Shown here: piece by piece, positions 42,634 through 50,330 of the stretch | How the letters are laid out: every line of letters starts with the position of its first letter | Position numbering within the stretch: position 1 is the first letter of the stretch | Assembly (NCBI RefSeq): GCF_010730745.1 | Contig: NZ_AP022615.1 | Location: forward strand, 248,001-312,000 | DNA: 64,000 bases | Direction of reading: 5' to 3' | Origin: Mycobacterium heidelbergense | Lineage (GTDB): Bacteria; Actinomycetota; Actinomycetes; Mycobacteriales; Mycobacteriaceae | Translations under genes and position numbers: made by a program | The notes under the pieces: model-generated | What the model was told of the DNA's origin: nothing | What the model saw: the letters and a program-made list of their open reading frames with translations, nothing else | Databases searched by the model: none

Positions 42634-43094
42634 TGGCGGCCCTGCATCTCGACGGCGGTCCGCATGGCTTCCCGCGCGCGCCGGCGATCGCCCGCGTAGT
42701 CGTAGGCTCGGGCCAGCCGGTACCAGCGTCGCCAGTCGTCGGGGTCGGCCTCCACCTCGGTGCGCACCGTCGCGAACAGCGCGTCGGCCGCGTCCCGCCG
42801 AATGCGCCCCGACGGCCGCCGCGGCAACGCGCTGGTGTCGAGTTCCATTCCGTCGTCGGCGATGAGTCGGGCCAGCCTCTGGTGAGCGAATCCGGCCCGC
42901 AGGGTGGCGATCATCGCCCACAGCCCGATGATCGGCATGATCAGCAGCGCAAGCCCCAGGCCCACGGCGGCGGCCCGGCCCGAGCCGATCATCGCAATGG
43001 CCGCCCGGCCCAGCAGCGCCATGTACGCCAGCATCGCCACGCACATGAAGGCGATCAGCAGCTGGATGCGGACGGTTCGCGCGGTGCCTTTCAT
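42630..43094 (-). CDS. Two-helix membrane protein with TPR-like tail (Rv2772c-like)
   Basis: A 154-aa protein with two membrane helices (about 10-30 and 42-64) and a cytosolic tail whose WRRWYRLARAYDYAGDRRRA segment resembles a tetratricopeptide repeat. It is coupled on both sides: ATGA with dapB upstream and ATGA with the flavodoxin-like gene downstream. Function unknown. Confidence 0.82.
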   Translation of the reverse strand: MKGTARTVRIQLLIAFMCVAMLAYMALLGRAAIAMIGSGRAAAVGLGLALLIMPIIGLWAMIATLRAGFAHQRLARLIADDGMELDTSALPRRPSGRIRRDAADALFATVRTEVEADPDDWRRWYRLARAYDYAGDRRRAREAMRTAVEMQGRQ

Positions 43095-43825
43095 CGCAGG
43101 TCGAGCAGGGGCTCCAGACCCACCGTGAGGCCGGGGCGTTCCTTGATGCGGCGCACGGCCAACAACACGCCCGGCACGAACGACGTGCGGTCGAGGCTGT
43201 CGTGGCGGATGGTCAGGGTCTCGCCCTCGGTCCCGAACAGGATCTCCTGGTGGGCGACCAGCCCGGCCAGTCGCACCGAATGCACCGGGATGCCGTCGAC
43301 GTCGGCGCCACGGGCGCCGGGCAGGCTGGTGCTGGTGGCATCGGGGTTGGGTGGCAAGCCTTTTCGGGCCTCGGCGATCAGCTTCGCGGTGCGGGCCGCG
43401 GTGCCCGACGGGGCGTCGGCCTTGTGTGGGTGATGCAGCTCGATGACCTCGGCCGAGTCGAAGAAGGGCGCCGCCTGCTTGGCGAAGCGCATCGACAGCA
43501 CCGCGCCGATGGCGAAGTTCGGCGCGATCAGCACACCGACGTTCCTACCGGCCAGCCACGAGCGAACCTGGTCGAGGCGCTCTTCGGTGAAGCCGGTGGT
43601 GCCGATGACAGCGTGAATTCCGTTGTCTATCAAGAACTTTAGGTTGTCCATCACCACGTCGGGGTGGGTGAAGTCGATGACCGCCTCCGTGTCGGCCTCG
43701 GTCAGCAGGCTCAGCGGATCGCCGGCGTCCACCTCCGCGGACAGCGTCAGATCCTCGGCGGCCTGCACCGCCGCGACCATCGTCGACCCCACCTTGCCCT
43801 TGGCTCCCAGCACGCCTACCCGCAT
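43091..43825 (-). CDS. dapB: 4-hydroxy-tetrahydrodipicolinate reductase
   Basis: Reduces the DapA product in the DAP/lysine pathway using NADH or NADPH. The 244-aa protein has the nucleotide-binding GVLGAKGKVGS (4-14), VIGTTGF, and the active-site ELHHPHKADAPSGTA with catalytic His and Lys. The ATG at 43825 lies 6 nt after TAGGCT (leaderless). A family-B inverted repeat begins 32 nt upstream, as near dapA. Confidence 0.97.
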   Translation of the reverse strand: MRVGVLGAKGKVGSTMVAAVQAAEDLTLSAEVDAGDPLSLLTEADTEAVIDFTHPDVVMDNLKFLIDNGIHAVIGTTGFTEERLDQVRSWLAGRNVGVLIAPNFAIGAVLSMRFAKQAAPFFDSAEVIELHHPHKADAPSGTAARTAKLIAEARKGLPPNPDATSTSLPGARGADVDGIPVHSVRLAGLVAHQEILFGTEGETLTIRHDSLDRTSFVPGVLLAVRRIKERPGLTVGLEPLLDLR

Positions 43826-43856
43826 TCGTGAAGCCTACTGCGGCCCCCCTCCCGCG

Positions 43857-43914
43857 CGAGCGTGCGTGTTTGTACGCCGACACGCCGGTACGGCTGGCAT
43901 TTTGCGCACGCTCG
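43857..43914. repeat. Inverted repeat, family B copy 2, upstream of dapB
   Basis: Arms 43857-43866 (CGAGCGTGCG) and 43905-43914 are perfect complements. The loop shares GTGTTTGT, GACACGCC and a GGCTG-CAT stretch with the copy at 26551-26618. It lies between the UPF0158 stop and the dapB start, both on the minus strand. Confidence 0.6.
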
Positions 43915-43995
43915 GCCAACCCGGTTCAGGGTCGAGCACGCTCGGCCAACCCTGTTCAGGGCCGAGCACGCTCGGCCAACCCTGTTCAGGGCCGA
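43906..43995. repeat. Three tandem 30-bp repeats, each a hairpin
   Basis: Units 43906-43935, 43936-43965 and 43966-43995; units 2 and 3 are identical and unit 1 differs at two bases. Each contains TCGGCC-AAC-CCTG-TT-CAGG-GCCGA, a near-palindrome. The third unit covers the UPF0158 stop codon. Likely a stacked terminator or a small VNTR. Confidence 0.85.
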
Positions 43996-44687
43996 GCAGC
44001 ACCGGCCGGTCGATAGCCCGCCTCCGCGAGCCAGGCCCGGGCGCGGCCACGCTGACGCTCGCCGGAGAACTGGTAGTAGCGCTCCAGCTCGTCGGGCCAG
44101 CGCGAAAGCACGTCTTTGAACCGGCGGAACGCACCCTTTCCGCTTATCGCGATCTCGAGGCGGTCGGCGATCGCAGGATCGCCCACCGTGTCGATGAACC
44201 GCTCCATGTCGCGATAGCCGTCGCGCGACCCTACGCATTCCACATACAGCCAGCGGTCCTCATCGTCGTCCAGACCGTCGTCGTCGAAGTTTTCGAAGTC
44301 CGGGCTTCCGGGCCAGCACTCGCCGGTCTTGAGGTCCATCCGGCCGCCGCCCCACACCGGGTCGCCTTCCAGCAATGACGCCAGTTCCTCAAGATCGACT
44401 GGGAGCGACCGAAGCATCGGCGTCGCCCCCTGTCCCAGGGATGCCACGAGTTGGTCGGCCAACTCCTCGTCACCCTCCCAGCCGCGCTCCCTCAGCGCCG
44501 CCGCGCATTCTGCCGCAAGTTCGGCCGCTCCGCCCACGCCCTGAGCAACCGCATCCAGGAGCCCATCCCCTGCCAGCTGAAGGACCTCATCGTTCAGCCG
44601 GCCGCGCACCACCTCGACGATGGACCCGTCGCTGCTAAACACCGCCCTCCGTAGAGTCTCCACCGCGTTTGCGTCCCACTCACCCAT
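43986..44687 (-). CDS. UPF0158 family protein (Rv2774c-like)
   Basis: A 233-aa soluble protein. The C-terminal part (FEDVLSxW-like KGAFRRFKDVLSRWPDELER and QRGRARAWLAEAG) matches the UPF0158 family. A highly acidic run (FDDDGLDDDEDRW) lies in the middle. The ATG at 44687 lies 6 nt after TACCGT (leaderless). The stop falls in the tandem 30-bp repeats. Function unknown. Confidence 0.82.
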   Translation of the reverse strand: MGEWDANAVETLRRAVFSSDGSIVEVVRGRLNDEVLQLAGDGLLDAVAQGVGGAAELAAECAAALRERGWEGDEELADQLVASLGQGATPMLRSLPVDLEELASLLEGDPVWGGGRMDLKTGECWPGSPDFENFDDDGLDDDEDRWLYVECVGSRDGYRDMERFIDTVGDPAIADRLEIAISGKGAFRRFKDVLSRWPDELERYYQFSGERQRGRARAWLAEAGYRPAGAARP

Positions 44688-45032
44688 GACACAACGGTAA
44701 CGAGGGATCCACGCCCGGTGGGATGCCGGTTGTCCACAGTTCAGTGTTCATCCACAGCGGCCCCATATCCCGTGGCCGGTGTCGGTGGCCGACAATAGAA
44801 TTTCGGGCATGGTTCGATCCCGCAGAGCCGGGCCGGTAGTAGGGCTGCCGCGGCAACTCCGGCCCCCTCACCAGCGAAGAGAAGGCTCATCGTCACAATG
44901 TAACGATGAGAGACGGGAACGAATAGCACGCGGAATGGCCTCTGACCAGCAGATTTGCAGCGGCCATATTGTTTTTGCAAATCCTACGGGCCGGTGGGTC
45001 TCTAAGAGCTGCCGTTACATCTACAGTTGACG
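44688..45032. other. Intergenic region with two DnaA-box-like sites
   Basis: About 345 bases between the UPF0158 gene and the toxin-antitoxin-like pair. TTGTCCACA (44730-44738) equals the mycobacterial DnaA-box consensus, and TCATCCACA (44748-44756) follows 9 nt later in the same orientation. A short frame (44779-45030) has no recognisable domain. No other gene was seen. Confidence 0.5.
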
Positions 45033-45344
45033 GTGACAGAACTGCAGGTTTTGCGAGAGGTGAGTGCTTCGATGGCTGCAGTGATCAGCTACGAGTCGGA
45101 GTCCGAGATCGTGGAGTCCGACTCGGACTCGCGGTTGCACCTGACCGCCAGGGAACCGCATCAAAAATACGTGCGCATTGTTGAGGAAAACGGCACGATT
45201 CGCTTGGTGCCGTTAGACCAATTGCACGAGTCAGAACGAGCGATTCTTCTCAACCCGCAGCTATACGCCGACACCAGAGCGGGCCTACAGGAGTTCAGCA
45301 GAGGCGAACGGGTATCTAGCGACTGGCTACTCAGCGACGAGTGA
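45033..45344 (+). CDS. Putative antitoxin of a two-gene TA-like module
   Basis: A 103-aa protein with an acidic middle (ESESEIVESDSDS) and a C-terminus, ILLNPQLYADTRAGLQEFSR, that resembles the toxin-wrapping helix of Phd/RelB-type antitoxins. TACAGT lies just upstream of GTG 45033; TTG 45027 and ATG 45072 are alternatives. It overlaps the next gene by GTGA. Family not confirmed. Confidence 0.6.
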   Translation: MTELQVLREVSASMAAVISYESESEIVESDSDSRLHLTAREPHQKYVRIVEENGTIRLVPLDQLHESERAILLNPQLYADTRAGLQEFSRGERVSSDWLLSDE

Positions 45345-45676
45345 ACGAAAACGAGGCCGAGACCGTATGGCTGAGCCCGTCCGTGGATGCCTGGTTGCAT
45401 CACGCCCATGACACTCGGCGGCTGAAGGATAAGTTCAAGAAGGCGCAGCGGGCCATCCGCATTATGCGCCAGGCCGGGCCGTCATACCCGTCTTTCTGCA
45501 CCCATCAGATGGAGCACTTACCGGGCCCCGGCGGGGCCACGATCTGGAACTCGTATGTGGAAAACAAGACGCCGCAGGCTTGGCGCATGTACTGGGTGCG
45601 TTGCGACGACGGCTCGATACAGATCGTCTCTATCGGCCCTCACGATCACTATCCGGGCGAACAGCCGGATCCCTAG
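45341..45676 (+). CDS. Putative RelE/ParE-like toxin partner
   Basis: A 111-aa basic protein. The C-terminal half (ENKTPQAWRMYWVRCDDGSI, then QIVSIGPHDHYP) resembles the core strands of RelE/ParE toxins, in which a late Arg and His/Tyr lie on the active face. The N-terminal half is helical and Lys/Arg-rich (RLKDKFKKAQRAIRIMRQ). Translational coupling to the upstream acidic protein supports a TA pair. Recognition is tentative. Confidence 0.55.
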   Translation: MNENEAETVWLSPSVDAWLHHAHDTRRLKDKFKKAQRAIRIMRQAGPSYPSFCTHQMEHLPGPGGATIWNSYVENKTPQAWRMYWVRCDDGSIQIVSIGPHDHYPGEQPDP

Positions 45677-45770
45677 TCGAGATCCTCCTTGTCGGGCTCG
45701 AGGCTGCGTTGCCCCCGGCCGCAGGGATTGATCGCGCCGCAGGTGTGCAATTTCTGACCTTTCGGCCAAC

Positions 45771-45860
45771 GCCTTAGTCCGCGGTCAGTTAGGCGATCCG
45801 AAATTGGGCCGGCACAACGGATTGCCGGTGACCGTCATCGTGTCGACCACGCAGGAGCTG
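45771..45860 (+). pseudogene. Fragment of a 13E12/DUF222 HNH-endonuclease family gene
   Basis: An open stretch reads GQLGDPKLGRHNGLPVTVIV followed by STTQEL, a motif I recognise from the REP13E12/DUF222-HNH family of mycobacteria. The sequence then departs from the family, so only about 30 codons remain. It lies between the TA-like pair and the convergent DapB-like dehydrogenase. Confidence 0.5.
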
Positions 45861-45874
45861 ACCTTGACCCGCGC

Positions 45875-46963
45875 CTACTTTTTGAACCGCCCGGCGAAGC
45901 CGCGCAGCGGCAGGTCGGCGCTGGTGATGAGTCCCGGGGGCGCCGCCACCACCGACGTGATCGCGTTGAGGGCGGGCAGACCGGTCACGGTCATGCCGAT
46001 CGAGGCGAAATTGTCGGGATTCGACAGGTCCACGCCGGGCTTGGGGAAGATCATGTGCTTGTTGTAGACGCACGGATCGCCCTTGATCTGGGTGATGTAG
46101 CAGCCCTTGATGTTCCAGCTCGGGTCGGTGTGCGGGGTCATCTGCCACTCCAGGTGCGTCTCGACGCGCGGAACGCCGTCGACCATGCCCTGATACTTGA
46201 TGTAGTTGCCGCCCAGCGAGCCCTTGGGCAGCGTGTACCAGCCCAGGTCGACGTCCTTGGTGCAGGCGCCCAGCTCATAGCTGAACGTGACCTCATCGAG
46301 GGGCAGGTCGAAGCAGTCGGCCATCATCAGCACGCTGTCGGCGAAGACGCGGGTGTACTTCTCCAGCTTCAACGGGATCTCCGGGTCGTCGACGGGCTGG
46401 CCGTAGCCCACCTCGATCCAGGTGTCGCGCGAGTGGTGACACGACACGTCGACGGACTCGATGGTGGTGACGTTCTCGATCTCGGCGACGTCGGCCGAGC
46501 ACACCACGCCGAGGATCTGGTTCAGCCCCGGGTTCATGCCGGTGCCGTAGAAGGTCGCGCGGCCCTTTTCACAGGCCTCGGCCAGCAGCCGGGTCACCGA
46601 CTTGCCCGACGGGTGCGGGTGGTTCCTGTCGCGGTGCCAGCCGGTGATCCAGTCGGCGGTCGTGACGATATTGATGCCGGCCTCAAGCACTTTGACGTAG
46701 AGGTCCTCGTCGGGAAACACGCCGTGAAACGTCAGCACGTCCGGCCGGGCCGCGATGATCTCCTCGACGGTGCCGGTCGCGGTCACCCCGTTGGGCCCCA
46801 GACCGGCCAACTCGCCGGCGTCGCGGCCGATCTTTTCCGGCGAATAGCAGTGCACGCCAACGAGTTCCAGATCTGGCCGCGCGGCGATCCGCTTGATCAT
46901 CTCCTTGCCGACGTTTCCGGTGGCGACCTGGAAGACGCGGACGGGTCGAGCGGGTGCATTCAT
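45875..46963 (-). CDS. DapB-like (dihydrodipicolinate reductase N-domain) dehydrogenase
   Basis: A 362-aa NAD(P)-binding protein with VFQVATGNVGKEMIKRIAA (Rossmann GxxGxxG-like), VTTADWITGW and a GMNPGLNQIL loop. It resembles 2,4-diaminopentanoate dehydrogenase and related DapB-like enzymes but is clearly not DapB. It is 6 nt downstream of the Rieske oxygenase gene, so the two probably serve one catabolic route. Substrate unknown. Confidence 0.82.
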   Translation of the reverse strand: MNAPARPVRVFQVATGNVGKEMIKRIAARPDLELVGVHCYSPEKIGRDAGELAGLGPNGVTATGTVEEIIAARPDVLTFHGVFPDEDLYVKVLEAGINIVTTADWITGWHRDRNHPHPSGKSVTRLLAEACEKGRATFYGTGMNPGLNQILGVVCSADVAEIENVTTIESVDVSCHHSRDTWIEVGYGQPVDDPEIPLKLEKYTRVFADSVLMMADCFDLPLDEVTFSYELGACTKDVDLGWYTLPKGSLGGNYIKYQGMVDGVPRVETHLEWQMTPHTDPSWNIKGCYITQIKGDPCVYNKHMIFPKPGVDLSNPDNFASIGMTVTGLPALNAITSVVAAPPGLITSADLPLRGFAGRFKK

Positions 46964-46969
46964 TGCGGG

Positions 46970-47968
46970 TCAGCCTTTCTGCGATGCGAATGCCTCGGGA
47001 TAAAACTGCGTGGCCCACGCGCGAATCGCGGTGAAGCCCTCGTACTCGGAGGTGGCCAGCGCGGGCGGGTCCGAATAGCGCTGGTGCGCCCAGATTTCGA
47101 TGTCCTGCTCGAACTGCCGGATCACTTCGCGCCCGAATTCGGCCGCCTTGGTCGCCGCGCGGGCCGGATCCTTGCCCGGCCTCCGCCCGATGTAGACCAT
47201 GAACCGGACGTCGGAGGTGGACTCGTCGACCGGGGTGATCGCCGAGATGGTGCGGTTGTCGACCATGCCCCAGCTCTTGGTCACCGCGATCCCCAGGCCG
47301 CCGTTGATGGCCTCCACGCCGCTGTTGACGTCCTCGATCCGCTGGCCGTCGTCGCCCTCGAACGTGATGGTGAAGTCGACGAAGGACACCGGCTCGGCGA
47401 AGTCGTGGCGGGTGAACACCGGCACGATCGGGGTGTTGTGCACGTACTTGAAATGCGCGAAGTCCACGCCGTTTTCGAGCACGTACTGCGGGTGCAGCTC
47501 CAGGCCCACGCGGAACAGCCGCTGCTGCGGGTAGTAGCCGTCGGCACCGCTGCCGTCGCCGAACGAGGCGAACACGTCGGGCGGGTCGAAGAACGGCTCG
47601 CGGCGCTGCACGTCGTGCCAGACGTAGACCGACTCGTTGCGCTCCACCACGGGGTAGGTGCGGATGCGCCGGCCGCGGTTGGGCCGATCCTGATACGGGA
47701 TGCAGACGTTGCGGCCCTGCTGGCTCCACTGCCACCCGTGGAACGGGCACTGCAGCACCTCGCCGACGACCTTGCCGCCGTAACCCAGGTGCGCGCCGAG
47801 GTGTTCGCAGTAGGCGTTCATCACGGTGAGCCCGCCGGATTCGGCCCGCCAGGCGACCATCTCCTCGCCGAAGTAGGTCATCCTGTGCACGTCGCCGACG
47901 CCGATCTCGTCGGACCAGGCGACCTGAAACCATCCGGTCGGTTTCATCGACAACGGCGGCTTAGCCAT
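46970..47968 (-). CDS. Rieske non-haem iron oxygenase, KshA-like
   Basis: A 332-aa oxygenase. The Rieske cluster ligands are C-E-H in NAYCEHLGAHLG and C-P-F-H in LQCPFHGWQW (CxH-x17-CxxH). The mononuclear iron site is suggested by ENGVDFAHFKYVHNTPIV (D/H...H). The layout resembles 3-ketosteroid-9-alpha-hydroxylase oxygenases (KshA) but the substrate is not determinable. A flavin/ferredoxin reductase gene lies at 49207-50286. It is divergent from a TetR regulator. Confidence 0.87.
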   Translation of the reverse strand: MAKPPLSMKPTGWFQVAWSDEIGVGDVHRMTYFGEEMVAWRAESGGLTVMNAYCEHLGAHLGYGGKVVGEVLQCPFHGWQWSQQGRNVCIPYQDRPNRGRRIRTYPVVERNESVYVWHDVQRREPFFDPPDVFASFGDGSGADGYYPQQRLFRVGLELHPQYVLENGVDFAHFKYVHNTPIVPVFTRHDFAEPVSFVDFTITFEGDDGQRIEDVNSGVEAINGGLGIAVTKSWGMVDNRTISAITPVDESTSDVRFMVYIGRRPGKDPARAATKAAEFGREVIRQFEQDIEIWAHQRYSDPPALATSEYEGFTAIRAWATQFYPEAFASQKG

Positions 47969-48065
47969 CGAGCCCTGCCATCTGAGCTGTCCTCCTCGCG
48001 TAGGAATGATAGGCCGCGTCGGAATAAAATCACAGTACCCTCTATGAAAATGCTAGGCTCGGCGG

Positions 48066-48698
48066 GTGACCGAAGCCAACGTCGCCGGGCGGCGCCCCAA
48101 CCGGCGTGGCCACGCGACGCGCGAAAGCATGCTCGAGGCCGCGCTGAAGTCGCTGGCCTCGGGCGAGCCGGGGTCGGTGTCGGCCAATCGCATCGCCAAG
48201 GAGATCGGCGCCACCTGGGGCGCGGTGCAATACCAGTTCGGCGACACCGACGGCTTCTGGGCCGCGGTGCTGCACCGCACCGCCGAGCGGCGCGCCGCCA
48301 CGTTCTCCATGCTGTCGCCGGTGCGGCCGGACGCGCCGTTGCGGGAGCGGGTCGGCGCCATCATCGACACCCTCTACCGCGGCCTGGCGGCACCCGATTC
48401 CCGCGCCATCGAAAACCTGCGGGCCGCGCTGCCCCGCGACCCCCGCGAGCTCGAGCGCCTCTACCCGCGCACCGCCGCCGAGCTGTTCTCCTGGGGCAAG
48501 AGCTGGCTCGAGACGTGCCAGCACGCCTTCGCCGGCCTGGACGTCGACCCGGACCGGGTGCGCGAGGTCGCCGCCCTGATCCCGGGCGCGATGCGCGGCC
48601 TGGTCTCGGAGCGCCAGCTGGGCTCCTACGCCGACCTCGACATGGCCCGGCGGGGGCTGACCAACGCTTTGGCCGCCTACCTGGAGCGACGGCCTTAG
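48066..48698 (+). CDS. TetR-family transcriptional regulator
   Basis: A 210-aa protein with an N-terminal HTH (residues about 14-60; SANRIAKEIGATWGAVQYQF) and a ligand-binding C-domain. It is transcribed away from the Rieske/DapB-like operon, so it is the likely repressor of that operon. TAGGCT ends 6 nt before the GTG, predicting a leaderless mRNA. No clear palindromic operator was found in the 97-nt gap. Confidence 0.88.
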   Translation: MTEANVAGRRPNRRGHATRESMLEAALKSLASGEPGSVSANRIAKEIGATWGAVQYQFGDTDGFWAAVLHRTAERRAATFSMLSPVRPDAPLRERVGAIIDTLYRGLAAPDSRAIENLRAALPRDPRELERLYPRTAAELFSWGKSWLETCQHAFAGLDVDPDRVREVAALIPGAMRGLVSERQLGSYADLDMARRGLTNALAAYLERRP

Positions 48699-48707
48699 CC
48701 TTGACAC

Positions 48708-49220
48708 GTGGAATCCAGCAGCATCCTGGTCCGTGCGGCCACGCCGGACGATTTCGCCGCGGTCGCGGCGATGCACTATCCGGTGTGGCGGCGATCCTGG
48801 ACCGGGATACTGGCGCCGCCCGTGCTCGACCTGCTCGGGCCGCCGAGACGCTGGGTCGCCGAGGTCTACCCGCAGACCCTGAGCCGCCGCGGCTGGGGCA
48901 TGTGGATCGCCGAGGCCGGCGCCCGGACGCTCGGCGTGGCCATCTTCGGGCCGGCCGACGAGGCTCCCGATGACCTTCACATCGACGCCCTGTACGTCGC
49001 GGAGGAAAGCCAGCGGCACGGCATCGGCGGTCGCCTCCTCGACGAGGTGATGGGCTCACATCCGTCCGGCGACGTGACCCTGTGGTGCGCGGAGAAGAAC
49101 GGCAAGGCGCGCCGCTTCTACGAGAAGAAGAACTTCGAAGTCGACGGCCGCAGGCTCGATTGGGAGCCGCTTCCCGGGCTGAAGGTGCCCCACCTCGGCT
49201 ACCGGCTCAGGCGTCGATGA
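48708..49220 (+). CDS. GNAT-family N-acetyltransferase (Rv2775-like)
   Basis: A 170-aa protein. Acetyl-CoA motif A is YVAEESQRHGIGGRLLDEV (Q/R-x-x-G-x-G/A), followed by NGKARRFYEKKNFEVDG. TAGCCT ends 6 nt upstream of the GTG at 48708. It lies 9 nt past tetR and converges with the reductase gene, overlapping its 3' end by 14 nt. Acceptor unknown. Confidence 0.88.
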   Translation: MESSSILVRAATPDDFAAVAAMHYPVWRRSWTGILAPPVLDLLGPPRRWVAEVYPQTLSRRGWGMWIAEAGARTLGVAIFGPADEAPDDLHIDALYVAEESQRHGIGGRLLDEVMGSHPSGDVTLWCAEKNGKARRFYEKKNFEVDGRRLDWEPLPGLKVPHLGYRLRRR

Positions 49221-50286
49221 CCACCCGGTCGCCGTCCGCGCGCGACACGCAGACCAGCATCTCGTCGGCGCCCACCGCCGCGCGGCCCCGGTGATCGACC
49301 TGCCCCGCAAGGACTTTCACCTTGCAGGTCCCGCAGAAGCCCTGCTGGCACGAGTAGGGGGTCGTCGGGTCCCGATCGCGCATGACATCGAGCGCCGACC
49401 GATTCGCCGGGACGCTCAGCACTCGCCGCGAGCGCGCGAGTTCCAGCTCGAACCGAACCCCGTCGACCACCGGCGGCGGGCTGAACCGCTCGTAATGCAG
49501 TGGCGCGTCGGCGTGTTCGTTCCGGGCCACCCGCACCGCCTCCAGCATGGCGGTCGGCCCGCACACGTAGACGGCCGTCGTCGGGCCGGCGCCGGCCAGC
49601 AGTTCGTCCACGGTGGCGACGCGGCCGCGCTCGTCGTCGGCCCACACGGTCACCCGGTCCGGCGCCACCGACACCACCTCGTCCAGGAACGGCATGTACT
49701 CCCGGCCCCGACCGGCATAGACCGCGCGCCAACCGATTCCGCGCTGCGCGGCCGCCCGCATCATCGGCAGGATGGGCGTCACCCCGATGCCGCCGATGAC
49801 GAACAGCACGTCGCGCTCGGCCGTGCCGAGATAGAACGCGTTGCGCGGGCCCTCGAAGACCAGCGGGTCGCCGGCGCGGTAGGCGTCATGCATCTCGACG
49901 GAACCGCCGCCGCCGTCGGCGATCCGGCGCACGGCGATGCGGTAGTCCGTGCGGCGCCCGGGCGGTCCGCACAGCGAGTACTGCCGGCGCCGGCCGGAGG
50001 GCAGCTGGACGTCGATGTGCCCGCCGGGCGTCCAGGACGGCAGCAACCCGCCGTCGGGGTCGGCCAGCGTCAACGCGACCACGTCGGGGGCGACGAGCTC
50101 GCGCTTGGTGATCACCGCACATTGCTTGCGCCGCACCGGCTTTACCCGCGACGGCTCCCACCGCGACGCCGACGCGAATCCCTCGAACACCGCGCGGATG
50201 CCGCACAGCAGGGCGCCGAAGCGGTCGCGGTCGCGGCGACCGTAGAGGTCGGCCGGCCTGGAGGCCCAGATGCTCTCGTCCACCAC
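49207..50286 (-). CDS. Phthalate-dioxygenase-reductase-type flavoprotein with C-terminal ferredoxin (Rv2776c-like)
   Basis: A 359-aa three-domain electron-transfer protein: FMN-binding barrel (RQYSLCGPP), NAD-binding domain (FVIGGIGVTPILPMMRAA) and plant-type [2Fe-2S] ferredoxin (CQQGFCGTCKVKV and a later LVCVS cysteine). It would pass electrons from NADH to an oxygenase, possibly the nearby Rieske enzyme or a P450. The GTG at 50286 follows AAAGGA by 5 nt. Confidence 0.9.
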   Translation of the reverse strand: MVDESIWASRPADLYGRRDRDRFGALLCGIRAVFEGFASASRWEPSRVKPVRRKQCAVITKRELVAPDVVALTLADPDGGLLPSWTPGGHIDVQLPSGRRRQYSLCGPPGRRTDYRIAVRRIADGGGGSVEMHDAYRAGDPLVFEGPRNAFYLGTAERDVLFVIGGIGVTPILPMMRAAAQRGIGWRAVYAGRGREYMPFLDEVVSVAPDRVTVWADDERGRVATVDELLAGAGPTTAVYVCGPTAMLEAVRVARNEHADAPLHYERFSPPPVVDGVRFELELARSRRVLSVPANRSALDVMRDRDPTTPYSCQQGFCGTCKVKVLAGQVDHRGRAAVGADEMLVCVSRADGDRVVIDA

Positions 50287-50330
50287 GAAATCCTTTGGGA
50301 AATCCTCACGTCTGCCGCATGGCCATCGGC

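Noticed and set aside
43826..43995. CRISPR-like array
   Set aside because: The 30-bp units are directly adjacent without spacers, so this is a tandem repeat, not CRISPR.
44779..45030. 83-aa plus-strand frame upstream of the TA-like pair
   Set aside because: No domain, poor start context and odd composition; possibly the decayed start of the 13E12 relic, but unsupported.
47969..48065. TetR operator in the Rieske/tetR divergent gap
   Set aside because: Only short direct repeats (ATGATAGGC/ATGCTAGGC) were seen, no palindrome; not enough to annotate an operator.
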